Shown: in pieces, positions 52,594-60,542 of the stretch
How the letters are laid out: every line of letters begins with the position of its first letter
How positions within the stretch are numbered: the stretch's first letter is position 1
Origin: VXRD01 sp965232265
Lineage (GTDB): Bacteria > Latescibacterota > UBA2968
Reading direction: 5' to 3'
NCBI GenBank assembly: GCA_965232265.1
Contig: CBDDPH010000002.1
Coordinates: forward strand, 1,550,001 to 1,614,000
Length of the DNA stretch: 64,000 nt
Translations under genes and position numbers: made by a program
The notes under the pieces: model-generated
Databases searched by the model: none
What the model saw: the letters and a program-made list of their open reading frames with translations, nothing else
What the model was told of the DNA's origin: nothing

Positions 52594-53448
52594 ATGATTC
52601 GACTTCCCGAAAATATCAAGGCGTCATTTTTTCGTTTTTGCGCGCGTTTGCAAAGCTGGCTCAGAGATGTGCGTGTGGCTTTGCGTCGCGTAACATACCT
52701 GCGTCCGTTGATGGTGACGCTGATTCTCATTGCGCTGACCGGGGCAGGTGTTGCCTGGAGCGAATACCAGACCAACTGGTTTGCGCGACGCCTGGGGGCG
52801 TTTTTGCTTTCGATCAATGCGTCGCGCCCTCAGTCGGGTGCGCTCTGGCAAGATATTCAAGCACAGGCGCGAACCCAGCAAGCCATTGATGCATCGGATC
52901 CTTTGCCTGTGCAGCGAGCGGGTTTGCCCAATGCGGTTACAAATAGCCGTTTTGAGGGTTCGCGCGTGCCCGAATCAGGTGTTCCGAGCTATGTGGCGAT
53001 CTACAAGATCCCACTGCCCGGCGTTGATCTCAATACCAGACCGCTCGGCGATGTGATTGCCAGTTTGCGCGTTTACCGCCAGGGGCTTGCGATTGTCAAA
53101 GCAATACATTTGCCGGATGTGCATTTCCACGCGGCGGTACGCAAACAGATCGATTATCTCTACGCCCAGGTTGGCGATATTGAAGCTGTCGCGCCAGATA
53201 GCCTGGGGATGGTCAATCCCGATTCGCTCAAGGCTGCTGTTTTTTCCGAACTCGCCACCACGGTTATTCCCGATTTGAGACTGCGCGAGAAAGACGCCCT
53301 GATCGACGCGTATCAAAATGGAGAGATCACACAAATTTTCCTGTACCGCGATCTCGGTCGTTTTCGCGGTGAGCTTTTCCGCGAGGGCAGTCAGGTGCCT
53401 GTTGTGTTTGAAATTGAGGCGGGCGCTGTTTCTGAGATTTTGAGATAG
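52594..53448 (+). CDS. Single-pass membrane-anchored protein of unknown function
   Basis: About 284 residues. A basic cytoplasmic N-terminus (KASFFRFCARLQSWLRDVRV) is followed by one helix (PLMVTLILIALTGAGVAWSE, near residues 38-60) and a soluble domain of about 220 residues that should be periplasmic. No family was recognised. The ATG at 52594 was chosen; a GTG six codons upstream is possible, and neither has a clear ribosome site. The gene precedes the class A penicillin-binding protein in the same direction, so a part in envelope assembly is possible but unproven. Confidence 0.6.
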   Translation: MIRLPENIKASFFRFCARLQSWLRDVRVALRRVTYLRPLMVTLILIALTGAGVAWSEYQTNWFARRLGAFLLSINASRPQSGALWQDIQAQARTQQAIDASDPLPVQRAGLPNAVTNSRFEGSRVPESGVPSYVAIYKIPLPGVDLNTRPLGDVIASLRVYRQGLAIVKAIHLPDVHFHAAVRKQIDYLYAQVGDIEAVAPDSLGMVNPDSLKAAVFSELATTVIPDLRLREKDALIDAYQNGEITQIFLYRDLGRFRGELFREGSQVPVVFEIEAGAVSEILR

Positions 53449-53469
53449 TGGTCAGGCCGCCCCCTATTT

Positions 53470-53510
53470 TATCCGCAGATGAACGCAGATGAACGCAGAT
53501 GAACGCAGAA
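53470..53510 (+). repeat. Dispersed intergenic repeat, copy 2 (tandemly expanded)
   Basis: ATCCGCAGAT is followed by three copies of the 10-base unit GAACGCAGA(T/A). It is related to the copies at 41863 and 63705 and lies between the anchored protein and the PBP gene. Confidence 0.75.
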
Positions 53511-53616
53511 AAAACGCGAGTGAGCGGTGTACAACTGGTCGCCTCTCAGACCAGTTTATTTGAGCGTTTTACGCAAATTATTGTGATGGGCACCCTACAC
53601 TTTGATTATCAATACT

Positions 53617-55695
53617 ATGAATTTCATCTCACATCGCGGCGTCTTTCTCGGCCTTTTACTCATTGCCGATGTTGTGCTGATTGTGTTGGGCGCGGCATGC
53701 TATCTGGTGATTACCCTGCCGAGGCTGCCCGATGATCCCGATAGCTTATTGGCGGAGTCCGGGATCAATATTTACGCGGCTTCTGGGGCGTTGCTCTATA
53801 CGGTTAATCAGCGTGTGGGGCGCGTTGGTCTCGATGAGGTGCATCCGCATTTTGTTCAGGCTGTGCTATCTGTTGAAGATGCGGATTTTTACCATCATCG
53901 CGGGTACAGTATTAAAGGTATGATCGGTGCTTTTTTGGGCAATATTCGACACTGGGGCAGGGTGCGGGGCGGCAGCACGATCACGCAGCAGATTGTGAAA
54001 AATATATTTCTTACGCGAGAGAAATTTTATGTGCGAAAGCTAAAAGAAATTCTTCTCGCTACGCAGCTCGAAGCCCTTTTTGAACGCCACTACGGTGCGG
54101 ACTACAAAGACAGGTTGCTCGAAATTTATATCAATGGCAGTTTTTACGGTGCCAATGCTTATGGGATTGCCGATGCAGCGCAGACCTATTTTGGCAAGCA
54201 CGCCGCAGATCTTACGCTTCTCGAATCTGCAATACTCGCCGGGCTTCCCAATGCGCCGAGTGTGCTCAATCCCTTTCGCAAGGACCAATCTCGCGTTCTG
54301 GCGCGTGCCCAGCTTGTCTTAAACCGCATGCAGGTATTGGGTTTTATCAGTTCAGAGGAAGTCCATGATGCGCTGAACTCGGAATTGCAACTCGTCTCTG
54401 GACGCATGCCGCAAAATCGGACGCCGTATTTTGTCGAGACTGTTAAAGCCGAGGTGACACGCCTGTGGGGCACGTCTGCGCTGAGTTTTGGCGGGCTGAA
54501 TATTTACACCACGCTCGATTTGTCTATGCAACAGGCTGCCGAGCGAGCCGTGGCCAAGGGTTTGGCGGATCTGGATGCGCGTCTGGGATTTTCAGATTAT
54601 GGCAGTGCTTCATCTGAACAGCGCGCCGATTATGTACAGGGTGCGTTGATTTGCCTGGATCCGCGTACCGGATATGTCAAAGCGATGGTGGGGGGACGCG
54701 ATATTTTTATCAGCTATTACAACCGCGCCACGCAGGCGCGGCGTCAACCGGGTTCGGGTTTTAAGCCTTTTGTGTATCTGGCGGCTTTTGAAAACGGTAC
54801 TTTTTCCCCGGTTTCTCTTTTTCGTGATACGCTGCGTACCTATCGCGTGAACGATGAGGACTGGTCGCCTAAGAATTTTGCAGGCAAATATCTGGGGCTT
54901 ACAACTGCGGCGAATGCACTGGTCAAGTCGGCAAATGCCACGAGTGTGCAAATTGCAATGGAGATAGGTCCCGAAGGCATTGTCGATCTGGCGCAACGCC
55001 TGGGTATTCAGAGCAGGCTCAGACCATATCCCAGCATTGCCCTGGGCGCGCAGGAGGTGACTTTGCTCGATATGGCGGTTGCTTATGGCGCGATTGCGCG
55101 TTACGGCTTTCACATGACGCCGACATTTATCGCGCGGATTGAGGATGCCACAGGGCAAATACACTATGAGCATCAGCCAAATCCCAGGCTCGTTATCGAT
55201 CCCGAACAGGCGGCGATCATGGTCAATTTGATGCAGCATGTTGTCAACCACGGCACGGGTCGCGCAATTCGCGCGGTTGGGTTTCAGGGTGCTGCTGCGG
55301 GGAAGACCGGAACGACAAATGACAATACAGATGCCTGGTTCACGGGGTTTACACCCGATCTGGTCGCCAGTGTGTGGATTGGGTTTGACAACCGCGAAGG
55401 CGGCCGTCGGCTGATCGAGAAGAGGGGCAGACGCCAGATTACTGGGGGGAGTGGCGCAGCACCGATTTGGGCTGCGTTTATGAAGAGTGTAGGTAAATCA
55501 TCGCGGGACTTTATCACGCCCACAGGCGTTGCCGCGCATACTGTGAATTTACGGAGCGGTATTGCCGATACGTCTGATGGGGCTGTCACCCTCGTCCTGC
55601 CCGAAGGCGTTGCACCCAATACGCCAGCAGATACGTTGCGGTTTTTGCGGTTGGAGAGAGAATCCCGTCTCAAGCCTGCGGCCACCACCCCTTAA
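53617..55695 (+). CDS. Class A penicillin-binding protein (GT51 + transpeptidase)
   Basis: A 692-residue bifunctional peptidoglycan synthase. An N-terminal helix (GVFLGLLLIADVVLIVLGAA) anchors it. The GT51 transglycosylase (residues about 70-250) shows SVEDADFYHHRGYS with its catalytic Glu, RGGSTITQQIVKNIF, and LLEIYINGSFYGANAYG. The transpeptidase (about 330-640) shows the SxxK serine in QPGSGFKPFVY, SxN in KSANATS, and KTG in AGKTGTTND. Length and order match PBP1A/1C-type enzymes. ATG at 53617 chosen; a TTG at 53602 is in frame; no good Shine-Dalgarno. A terminator follows at 55710. It builds and cross-links the periplasmic wall. Confidence 0.9.
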   Translation: MNFISHRGVFLGLLLIADVVLIVLGAACYLVITLPRLPDDPDSLLAESGINIYAASGALLYTVNQRVGRVGLDEVHPHFVQAVLSVEDADFYHHRGYSIKGMIGAFLGNIRHWGRVRGGSTITQQIVKNIFLTREKFYVRKLKEILLATQLEALFERHYGADYKDRLLEIYINGSFYGANAYGIADAAQTYFGKHAADLTLLESAILAGLPNAPSVLNPFRKDQSRVLARAQLVLNRMQVLGFISSEEVHDALNSELQLVSGRMPQNRTPYFVETVKAEVTRLWGTSALSFGGLNIYTTLDLSMQQAAERAVAKGLADLDARLGFSDYGSASSEQRADYVQGALICLDPRTGYVKAMVGGRDIFISYYNRATQARRQPGSGFKPFVYLAAFENGTFSPVSLFRDTLRTYRVNDEDWSPKNFAGKYLGLTTAANALVKSANATSVQIAMEIGPEGIVDLAQRLGIQSRLRPYPSIALGAQEVTLLDMAVAYGAIARYGFHMTPTFIARIEDATGQIHYEHQPNPRLVIDPEQAAIMVNLMQHVVNHGTGRAIRAVGFQGAAAGKTGTTNDNTDAWFTGFTPDLVASVWIGFDNREGGRRLIEKRGRRQITGGSGAAPIWAAFMKSVGKSSRDFITPTGVAAHTVNLRSGIADTSDGAVTLVLPEGVAPNTPADTLRFLRLERESRLKPAATTP

Positions 55696-55709
55696 TTGTA
55701 ATCCACAGC

Positions 55710-55747
55710 AAAAGCCCGACTTGGCAGAACAGGTCGGGCTTTTTTTT
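55710..55747 (+). terminator. Rho-independent terminator of the PBP gene
   Basis: AAGCCCGAC (55712-55720) pairs with GTCGGGCTT (55733-55741) across a 12-base loop and ends in a run of eight T. Confidence 0.9.
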
Positions 55748-55782
55748 CAGCGCTGTTTAAGGTGCAAGATTGAGAGACCGCG

Positions 55783-56199
55783 TTACTCATTATCTAACAT
55801 ATCTCGAAATGCCTCGAGGCTGGGCACCTGGACCGCCGAGCGAAGTAACTGCTTGAGGCGTTGCAAATCTTCGATGGCCAAGATACGGTCAGATATAGGA
55901 TGCGCCTCGGTCAGACCAAAGCGAATCTCCAACACGTCAAGGAGATCTGCGATCGTGCTTCGTCTTTCCCCTTGTTTAATCCATTGTTCTTTGTTTTCCT
56001 CAATCTCTTGCTCAAGCAGGTACTGGGCAAAAGATGATTCTCGGATGAGATCCATCAAGCCCTCCTTTGATATAAGGTTCGCAATCATTTCCCGATCATG
56101 TACCAACCCACCCAAAACCGACAGACCCGCAAGAAAATCGCGCTTGGCTGATTCATCCAGCGGCAGGTCTCGCACGCGGTCAACACACGCACCAAACCA
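55783..56199 (-). pseudogene. C-terminal remnant of an Rpn/DUF4351-like protein
   Basis: The minus-strand frame from a TAG at 56200-56202 to the stop at 55783 encodes about 138 residues. The tail (KQGERRSTIADLLDVLEIRFG and AIEDLQRLKQLLRSAVQVPSLEAF) matches the C-terminal end of Rpn/PD-(D/E)XK-transposase or DUF4351 proteins. The frame lacks the N-terminal nuclease domain and has no plausible ribosome site before its first GTG (56175). It seems to be a truncated remnant rather than a working gene, though a short expressed protein cannot be excluded. Confidence 0.55.
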
Positions 56200-56202
56200 C
56201 TA

Positions 56203-56697
56203 TATTTGAGGAATGTGCATAAATCAAAAATCACACAACAATAGGCCATCAGCGAAATAAATCAGCCAAAACCATCGCGCACAGCGCATTAGTCCGCCTC
56301 GCAACAGACATTTTTATCCTCTCCAAACTCTGAAGGCCACCTCATGTTGCCGTGTTACAGAAACGATTTGCGCTGTGCAAGCCCCCCGCAGGGGCGCCCT
56401 TTTTTTGCTTCATTTTTTTGGGCGTGCAAAAAAATGAAGTCGCCGAAGGCATGAAAAGCAACATCATAGAAAAAAGCTTTATACATCATTCTACTACAAC
56501 AGGACAATTATGCACACCCCTCATTTATCTATAAAAAGAAGCTCAAAAACCTCATTTTGTCATCAATATGAAGTATTGCATTGTCTGTTACAACTTGAAT
56601 TTAAGGAACATCCTTTGAAATACAGGCGGAGCGGAACAATGTCGTGTACATTTTGAACCATGAATGGACAGGGTAGTGAAAGATATGTACCTTTGTC
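56203..56697. other. Non-coding stretch, 495 bases
   Basis: AT-rich with no frame that carries a ribosome site. It holds the long hairpin at 56408-56439 and a GGGGCGCCC palindrome just before it. It separates the Rpn-like remnant from the metallophosphoesterase fragment. Confidence 0.65.
56408..56439. repeat. Perfect 12-bp inverted repeat with T/A arms
   Basis: CTTCATTTTTTT (56408-56419) and AAAAAAATGAAG (56428-56439) around GGGCGTGC. It may be a remnant end of a small mobile element or a structured RNA. A T-run also precedes it (56400-56406), behind a GGGGCGCCC dyad. Confidence 0.6.
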
Positions 56698-56907
56698 CAG
56701 GCTATGCCGGTATAGCTATATCCCGGGGTGCTGACCGATGGGACGGATCCCACGTTGGGCTTTTATCATTTTGACGTGACAGACGCTAATATAATCCCTA
56801 CATTTATTCCTCTGACTGAAGAATCGCAATCTACCGTGGGATATGGTCCCGGGGGACATCCCATACCTGAAGAACGCGACTATTCGCTCGCTTGGGAGAA
56901 AGGTTAG
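56698..56907 (+). pseudogene. Duplicated, frameshifted tail of the metallophosphoesterase gene
   Basis: This stretch is closely similar to 58520-58729, the last 70 codons of the metallophosphoesterase gene. It includes GACGTGACAGACGCT, ACATTTATTCCTCTGA and the ending GGGAGAAAGGTTAG. A five-base deletion after GATGGGACG breaks the frame and no 5' part of the gene is present. Similarity continues about 15 bases past the stop (GAGGCTGGG). It is a truncated copy lying directly in front of the nucleotidyltransferase cassette. Confidence 0.88.
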
Positions 56908-56939
56908 AGGCTGGGCAACTATGTAAAGAGGAGAGTAAG

Positions 56940-57110
56940 ATGAACCATTCGCGCGGACTCGATCCTGTTATAGAGTTGTACAAAAAGGACGTTGATCGAA
57001 CACTTATTCGCAAGAATCTCAAACTTTCTCATGAGGAACGGTTGCAAAATGCGATGGAGCTCCAACGTTTCGCTTATGAATTGAGAAAAGCTGGGCGTCG
57101 TAAAAAATGA
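56940..57110 (+). CDS. Small basic protein paired with nucleotidyltransferase (putative antitoxin or partner)
   Basis: A 56-residue protein (MNHSRGLDPVIELYKKDVDR through YELRKAGRRKK), helical and basic at its C-terminus. GAGGAG lies 7 bases before the ATG, and its TGA overlaps the next ATG (ATGA at 57107-57110). The coupling suggests an obligate partner of the nucleotidyltransferase-like protein. Short proteins with HEERLQNAMELQRFA-type helices are often seen before such nucleotidyltransferases; whether this is antitoxin or cofactor is not shown. The longer frame from 56892 starts in the pseudogene tail. Confidence 0.7.
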   Translation: MNHSRGLDPVIELYKKDVDRTLIRKNLKLSHEERLQNAMELQRFAYELRKAGRRKK

Positions 57111-57592
57111 CAGATTTTACAAAGATCCTGCAATTATTGTCTGATCACCGTGTTGAATTTATCATCATCGGTGGTGCAGCAGCTATTGTTCATGGCAGTA
57201 GTCGTTTGACACAAGACCTTGATGTGGTGTATCGAAGAACGCGTGAGAATATTACACGTCTTTCAAACGCATTGGAGAAACAAAATCCCTATTTGCGCGG
57301 CGCACCACCAGGCCTTCCTTTTCATTGGTCAGAAGATACCATTCGGATGGGTCTAAATTTTACTTTGCAAACGGATCTTGGAGATCTCGATTTACTCGGT
57401 GAGGTGACAGGTGGTGGGAAATACGAAGATCTTTCGGATCACACATTTGAGATTGAGGTTTTCGGTGTTCACTGTTTATGTCTCGATCTGGAAACTCTGA
57501 TCCATGTCAAGCGAGCGGCAGGCAGACCCAAAGATCTCGAAGCAATTTCAGAACTTGAAGCTATTCAAGAAGAGGAACAAAATGAGGAGTGA
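57107..57592 (+). CDS. Nucleotidyltransferase-like protein (MNT/AbiEii-like)
   Basis: A 161-residue protein with the minimal nucleotidyltransferase pattern: IIIGGAAAIVHG (GG near 22-23) followed by RLTQDLDVVY (Asp37 and Asp39), then a central beta sheet (LGDLDLLGEVTGGG) and a charged C-terminal helix (ISELEAIQEEEQNEE). Related domains occur in AbiEii, MNT and DUF6036 toxin-antitoxin proteins. It transfers nucleotides if active; the third catalytic Asp may be that in LGDLDLLG. ATGA overlap with the 56-residue gene. A hairpin lies 50 bases downstream. Toxin-antitoxin function is inferred. Confidence 0.75.
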   Translation: MTDFTKILQLLSDHRVEFIIIGGAAAIVHGSSRLTQDLDVVYRRTRENITRLSNALEKQNPYLRGAPPGLPFHWSEDTIRMGLNFTLQTDLGDLDLLGEVTGGGKYEDLSDHTFEIEVFGVHCLCLDLETLIHVKRAAGRPKDLEAISELEAIQEEEQNEE

Positions 57593-57644
57593 TTTTCATG
57601 CCCGTTTGAACATTTGAGTCAAAAGGTTTGTCAATCTTAAAAAA

Positions 57645-57680
57645 AATGCCTTGGCATAGTTGATGCCGGGGCATTCTCTA
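57645..57680 (+). terminator. Stem-loop terminator after the nucleotidyltransferase cassette
   Basis: AATGCCTTGGCAT (57645-57657) pairs with ATGCCGGGGCATT (57663-57675), two G-U pairs, loop AGTTG, followed by CTCTATTTT. The A-run on the 5' side could serve minus-strand transcripts. Confidence 0.55.
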
Positions 57681-57719
57681 TTTTGAAAAGCTGTTTATAA
57701 ACTGCGTGCGTGAAAGTCG

Positions 57720-57749
57720 TTGACAAGGCTGGAGAGCCATCCATAATTT
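57720..57749 (+). promoter_or_regulatory. Sigma70-type promoter for the metallophosphoesterase operon
   Basis: TTGACA (57720-57725), an 18-base spacer and TAATTT (57744-57749), leaving a leader of about 40 bases before the ATG at 57797. Confidence 0.55.
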
Positions 57750-57796
57750 TGATTTGAGAAAACGCATATTACACACAGTTACCCAAAGGAGACACC

Positions 57797-58729
57797 ATGG
57801 AACCCTGGTCCTTTCTCCATATCTGCGATATGCAACCCGGTTCGCCCCGGTCCTTTCGCTTTAATCAGCGAAATATGGACAACTGGCAGACGGCGTATCG
57901 GCAGATTCAAGGTATTACCGATGTCGATCTGATGCTCATAGGTGGCGATCTCACGCGGGATGGGGCGCTCCACGACTTTGAGTATGAAGTTGCCAAACGC
58001 GAACTCGATGCCTTGCCTTATCCGCATTATGCGATTCCCGGCAATATGGATACGTGCAACAAGCATACGGATAAAAATGGTGCGACCGGGCGCGAGGACA
58101 TCCGCCTGAATGTCACTGCCGAGCAACTGGATCGGTTTGTGCCCTTTTTCGGCGATTTTCCCTGGAGCTTTGTTCACAAGAATGTGCGCTTTAGCGGATT
58201 TTATGCGGCTGTGGCGGGTTCGGGATTGCCCCATGAGACGCGCATGTGGCACTGGCTGGAGAGCGAGTTGCCGTCTCTTCCCCGTGCGGCGCATCACGTC
58301 GTGACGATGCACTATACCCTTTTTATGGATACGCTCGACGAACCCAAATGGGATATTACAAAAGCGGACGAGTACCGGGACTGGTATTTTTCGATTGATC
58401 CGCCACACAGACAGCGCATTTTTGAGGCGTTTAAAAGATCCGGTGTATCCATTGTTCTCAGCGGACATATTCACTGCCGCCGCCCACCCCAGGTTGTTGA
58501 GGGTATTTCTTTTTACCGCTGTGCAGGTATAGCGATGCCCCAGGGGGCTGACCGATGGGACGATGGCGATCCCACATTGGGCTTCTATCGTTTTGACGTG
58601 ACAGACGCTGAGATAACCCCTACATTTATTCCTCTGATTGAGGAATCGCGATCTACCGAGGGTTATGGGCCAGGGGGACATCCCAGGCCCGAAGAACGCG
58701 ATTATTCGCTCGCGTGGGAGAAAGGTTAG
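57797..58729 (+). CDS. Calcineurin-like metallophosphoesterase
   Basis: A 310-residue cytoplasmic protein of the calcineurin-like phosphoesterase fold. Motifs in order: ICDMQPG (DxH changed to DxQ, near 11), LIGGDLTRDG (GD, near 50), IPGNMDTC (GNxD with His changed to Met, near 77), TMHYTLF (near 172), and SGHIHCRRPP (GHxH, near 225). Two metal-linked histidines are therefore replaced, which suggests altered metal use or substrate. AAGGAG precedes the ATG. It heads an operon with the 580-residue unknown and a DUF362 protein. A damaged copy of its last 70 codons lies at 56698-56907. Confidence 0.85.
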   Translation: MEPWSFLHICDMQPGSPRSFRFNQRNMDNWQTAYRQIQGITDVDLMLIGGDLTRDGALHDFEYEVAKRELDALPYPHYAIPGNMDTCNKHTDKNGATGREDIRLNVTAEQLDRFVPFFGDFPWSFVHKNVRFSGFYAAVAGSGLPHETRMWHWLESELPSLPRAAHHVVTMHYTLFMDTLDEPKWDITKADEYRDWYFSIDPPHRQRIFEAFKRSGVSIVLSGHIHCRRPPQVVEGISFYRCAGIAMPQGADRWDDGDPTLGFYRFDVTDAEITPTFIPLIEESRSTEGYGPGGHPRPEERDYSLAWEKG

Positions 58730-58771
58730 AGGCTGGGGACTGGGGGCTGGAAATAAAATAAGGAGTGTTTT

Positions 58772-60514
58772 ATGTCCGTTTTACATATTACGTCACCTGG
58801 TGCCCCTCCTGAGTGGGCACTTTTGCAACGCGAACTGATGCGCGCGCAGGCCACGGCATGCGAGGTTTTTTATCACCGCTATTTTGACAACCGGGGGTAT
58901 CTCAAGTGCATTCCTCGGTGGGGAGGTAACGATGGGCCAGATGATGCGATAGAGAATCTCACCGGGTATTCGATGGTGCATACGCTGGGTGGCCCAACGC
59001 ATATCCTCGATCTCTACAAGCAGGCGTGGGAAGGGCATATCGAGCAGTATTCCGAGGCGAAGACCGAAGTTGTGCCCATTGGGCGTGACGGCATGTATTA
59101 CAAGGAGTTTCCCGCGTGCTTCGATTGGTTCCACCACGGGGAATCGCTCACCATTTTTAATTTGCAGGGTCTGTCCGATCCCCATGAAGTCACTTTTGGT
59201 CATCGCGTGCGTCGCTACGCGGGTTTTTATATGGACGAAGATCCCCAAGCGAAGAATTACGATCCCAAGCACAAAGTAATCCGCAGTCTTTTCAATGGCA
59301 GTCGGGGACCTCTGTTGCGAAAAGCTACGGGTCTTGATTGGGCAGGAGATCCCTTTGAGGTTGAAGGACGCTTTCCCGCGCCGCGCCACGGTGAGCGCAA
59401 TTTTGAAGAGATGCTTATGCATTTTGAAGATTATACCGATGTGATTGGCGATCATCCCCTGAATCTGGCGGCGACTACGCTCGGTCTCAATGCGTTCGCG
59501 CTGGCTGGTGAGGAGAAATACCGCTCATGGTTGCTGGAATATGTGGAAGCGTGGTCTGATCGCGCGGCTGAGAATAATGGTATTATCCCGTCCAATATCG
59601 GTCTTGATGGGAGTATTGGCGGCGCGTGTGATGGCAAGTGGTATGGCGGTTGTTATGGCTGGGGATTTACGGTGGTTGTGCCGCAAACAGGCGCGCTTGC
59701 CAATCGCAATTCCATAGCCCGCGGTGTTGCGGGGTTTGGCAATGCCCTGCTTCTGACGGGTGACCAAAAGTATCCCCATGTCTGGCGCACGATGATCAAT
59801 GCGGTGAATAGCAATAGCAAGAATGTCGATGGGGAAATACAGTATCCGCAGATGCACGGCGACGATGGTTGGTATAGCTATAGCCTCCAGCCCTTCAATC
59901 AGGGGGCGCTCGATGTGTATTACTGGACGATGGATGATGCCGATCTTCAATATATTTCCTCAGATCCATGGATAGATTATCTCCAGGGGAATAATCCCGA
60001 TCATCCTGCGCGCACGTTGCGAAATGCGTTGAGCGCGATTCGCGGGAAGATGGAGAATGTGCGCAATGATACGTCTTCTACGGATACCCGGTTGTCCGAC
60101 GATCCATTGCCGTACAATCCCGCAACGACTGTGAATGCGCTTATCCAGCTCCAACTGGGTGGTCTGGCACCGCGTCACGGCGAACCCCTGCATTGTCGCG
60201 TGCGTTATTTTGATCCCGAGAATCGCCGTCCTGGATTGCCGGCGGATGTGGCTGCTCTCGTCGAATCGCTGAACGCGGATGGTGTTGTGTTATCACTCGT
60301 GAATGTCAATCAGACCGAACACCGCGATCTCATTATCCAGGGCGGTGCTTATGCCGAACACCAGATTATTGCTGCGGAGGTCGATGGCAATACTTATGAT
60401 CTCGATGCATCGTGGATGTCCGTTCGCCTGGGTCCCGGTTGCGGTGCGCGACTTACACTGAAAACAGAACGCTATGTCAATTCCCCCACTTTTGCGTTTC
60501 CCTGGGAGAGATAA
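58772..60514 (+). CDS. Unknown 580-residue protein, possible alpha/alpha-barrel enzyme
   Basis: A soluble protein without signal peptide. The central part (residues about 215-430) has helix pairs typical of (alpha/alpha)-barrel folds (NLAATTLGLNAFALAGEEKY, YVEAWSDRAAENNGIIPSNI, ARGVAGFGNALLLTGDQKYP). The last 120 residues look like beta-sandwich. The N-terminal DNRGYLKCIPRWGGNDGPDD and the loop GGACDGKWYGGCYGWGF are distinctive. Such layouts occur in glycoside hydrolases, lyases and linalool-dehydratase-like proteins, but I do not recognise the family. AAGGAG lies just upstream. Between a metallophosphoesterase and a DUF362 protein in one operon. Confidence 0.7.
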   Translation: MSVLHITSPGAPPEWALLQRELMRAQATACEVFYHRYFDNRGYLKCIPRWGGNDGPDDAIENLTGYSMVHTLGGPTHILDLYKQAWEGHIEQYSEAKTEVVPIGRDGMYYKEFPACFDWFHHGESLTIFNLQGLSDPHEVTFGHRVRRYAGFYMDEDPQAKNYDPKHKVIRSLFNGSRGPLLRKATGLDWAGDPFEVEGRFPAPRHGERNFEEMLMHFEDYTDVIGDHPLNLAATTLGLNAFALAGEEKYRSWLLEYVEAWSDRAAENNGIIPSNIGLDGSIGGACDGKWYGGCYGWGFTVVVPQTGALANRNSIARGVAGFGNALLLTGDQKYPHVWRTMINAVNSNSKNVDGEIQYPQMHGDDGWYSYSLQPFNQGALDVYYWTMDDADLQYISSDPWIDYLQGNNPDHPARTLRNALSAIRGKMENVRNDTSSTDTRLSDDPLPYNPATTVNALIQLQLGGLAPRHGEPLHCRVRYFDPENRRPGLPADVAALVESLNADGVVLSLVNVNQTEHRDLIIQGGAYAEHQIIAAEVDGNTYDLDASWMSVRLGPGCGARLTLKTERYVNSPTFAFPWER

Positions 60515-60542
60515 ATTCAGCAATCAATAAAAGGAGTTTCTC

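Noticed and set aside
56352..56534. 60-codon plus-strand frame across the 56.4-kb hairpin
   Set aside because: The frame runs through a palindrome and T/A runs without a ribosome site; more likely repeat sequence than a gene.
57779..58681. 300-codon minus-strand frame opposite the metallophosphoesterase
   Set aside because: The plus frame has all phosphoesterase motifs and a Shine-Dalgarno site; the minus frame has none.
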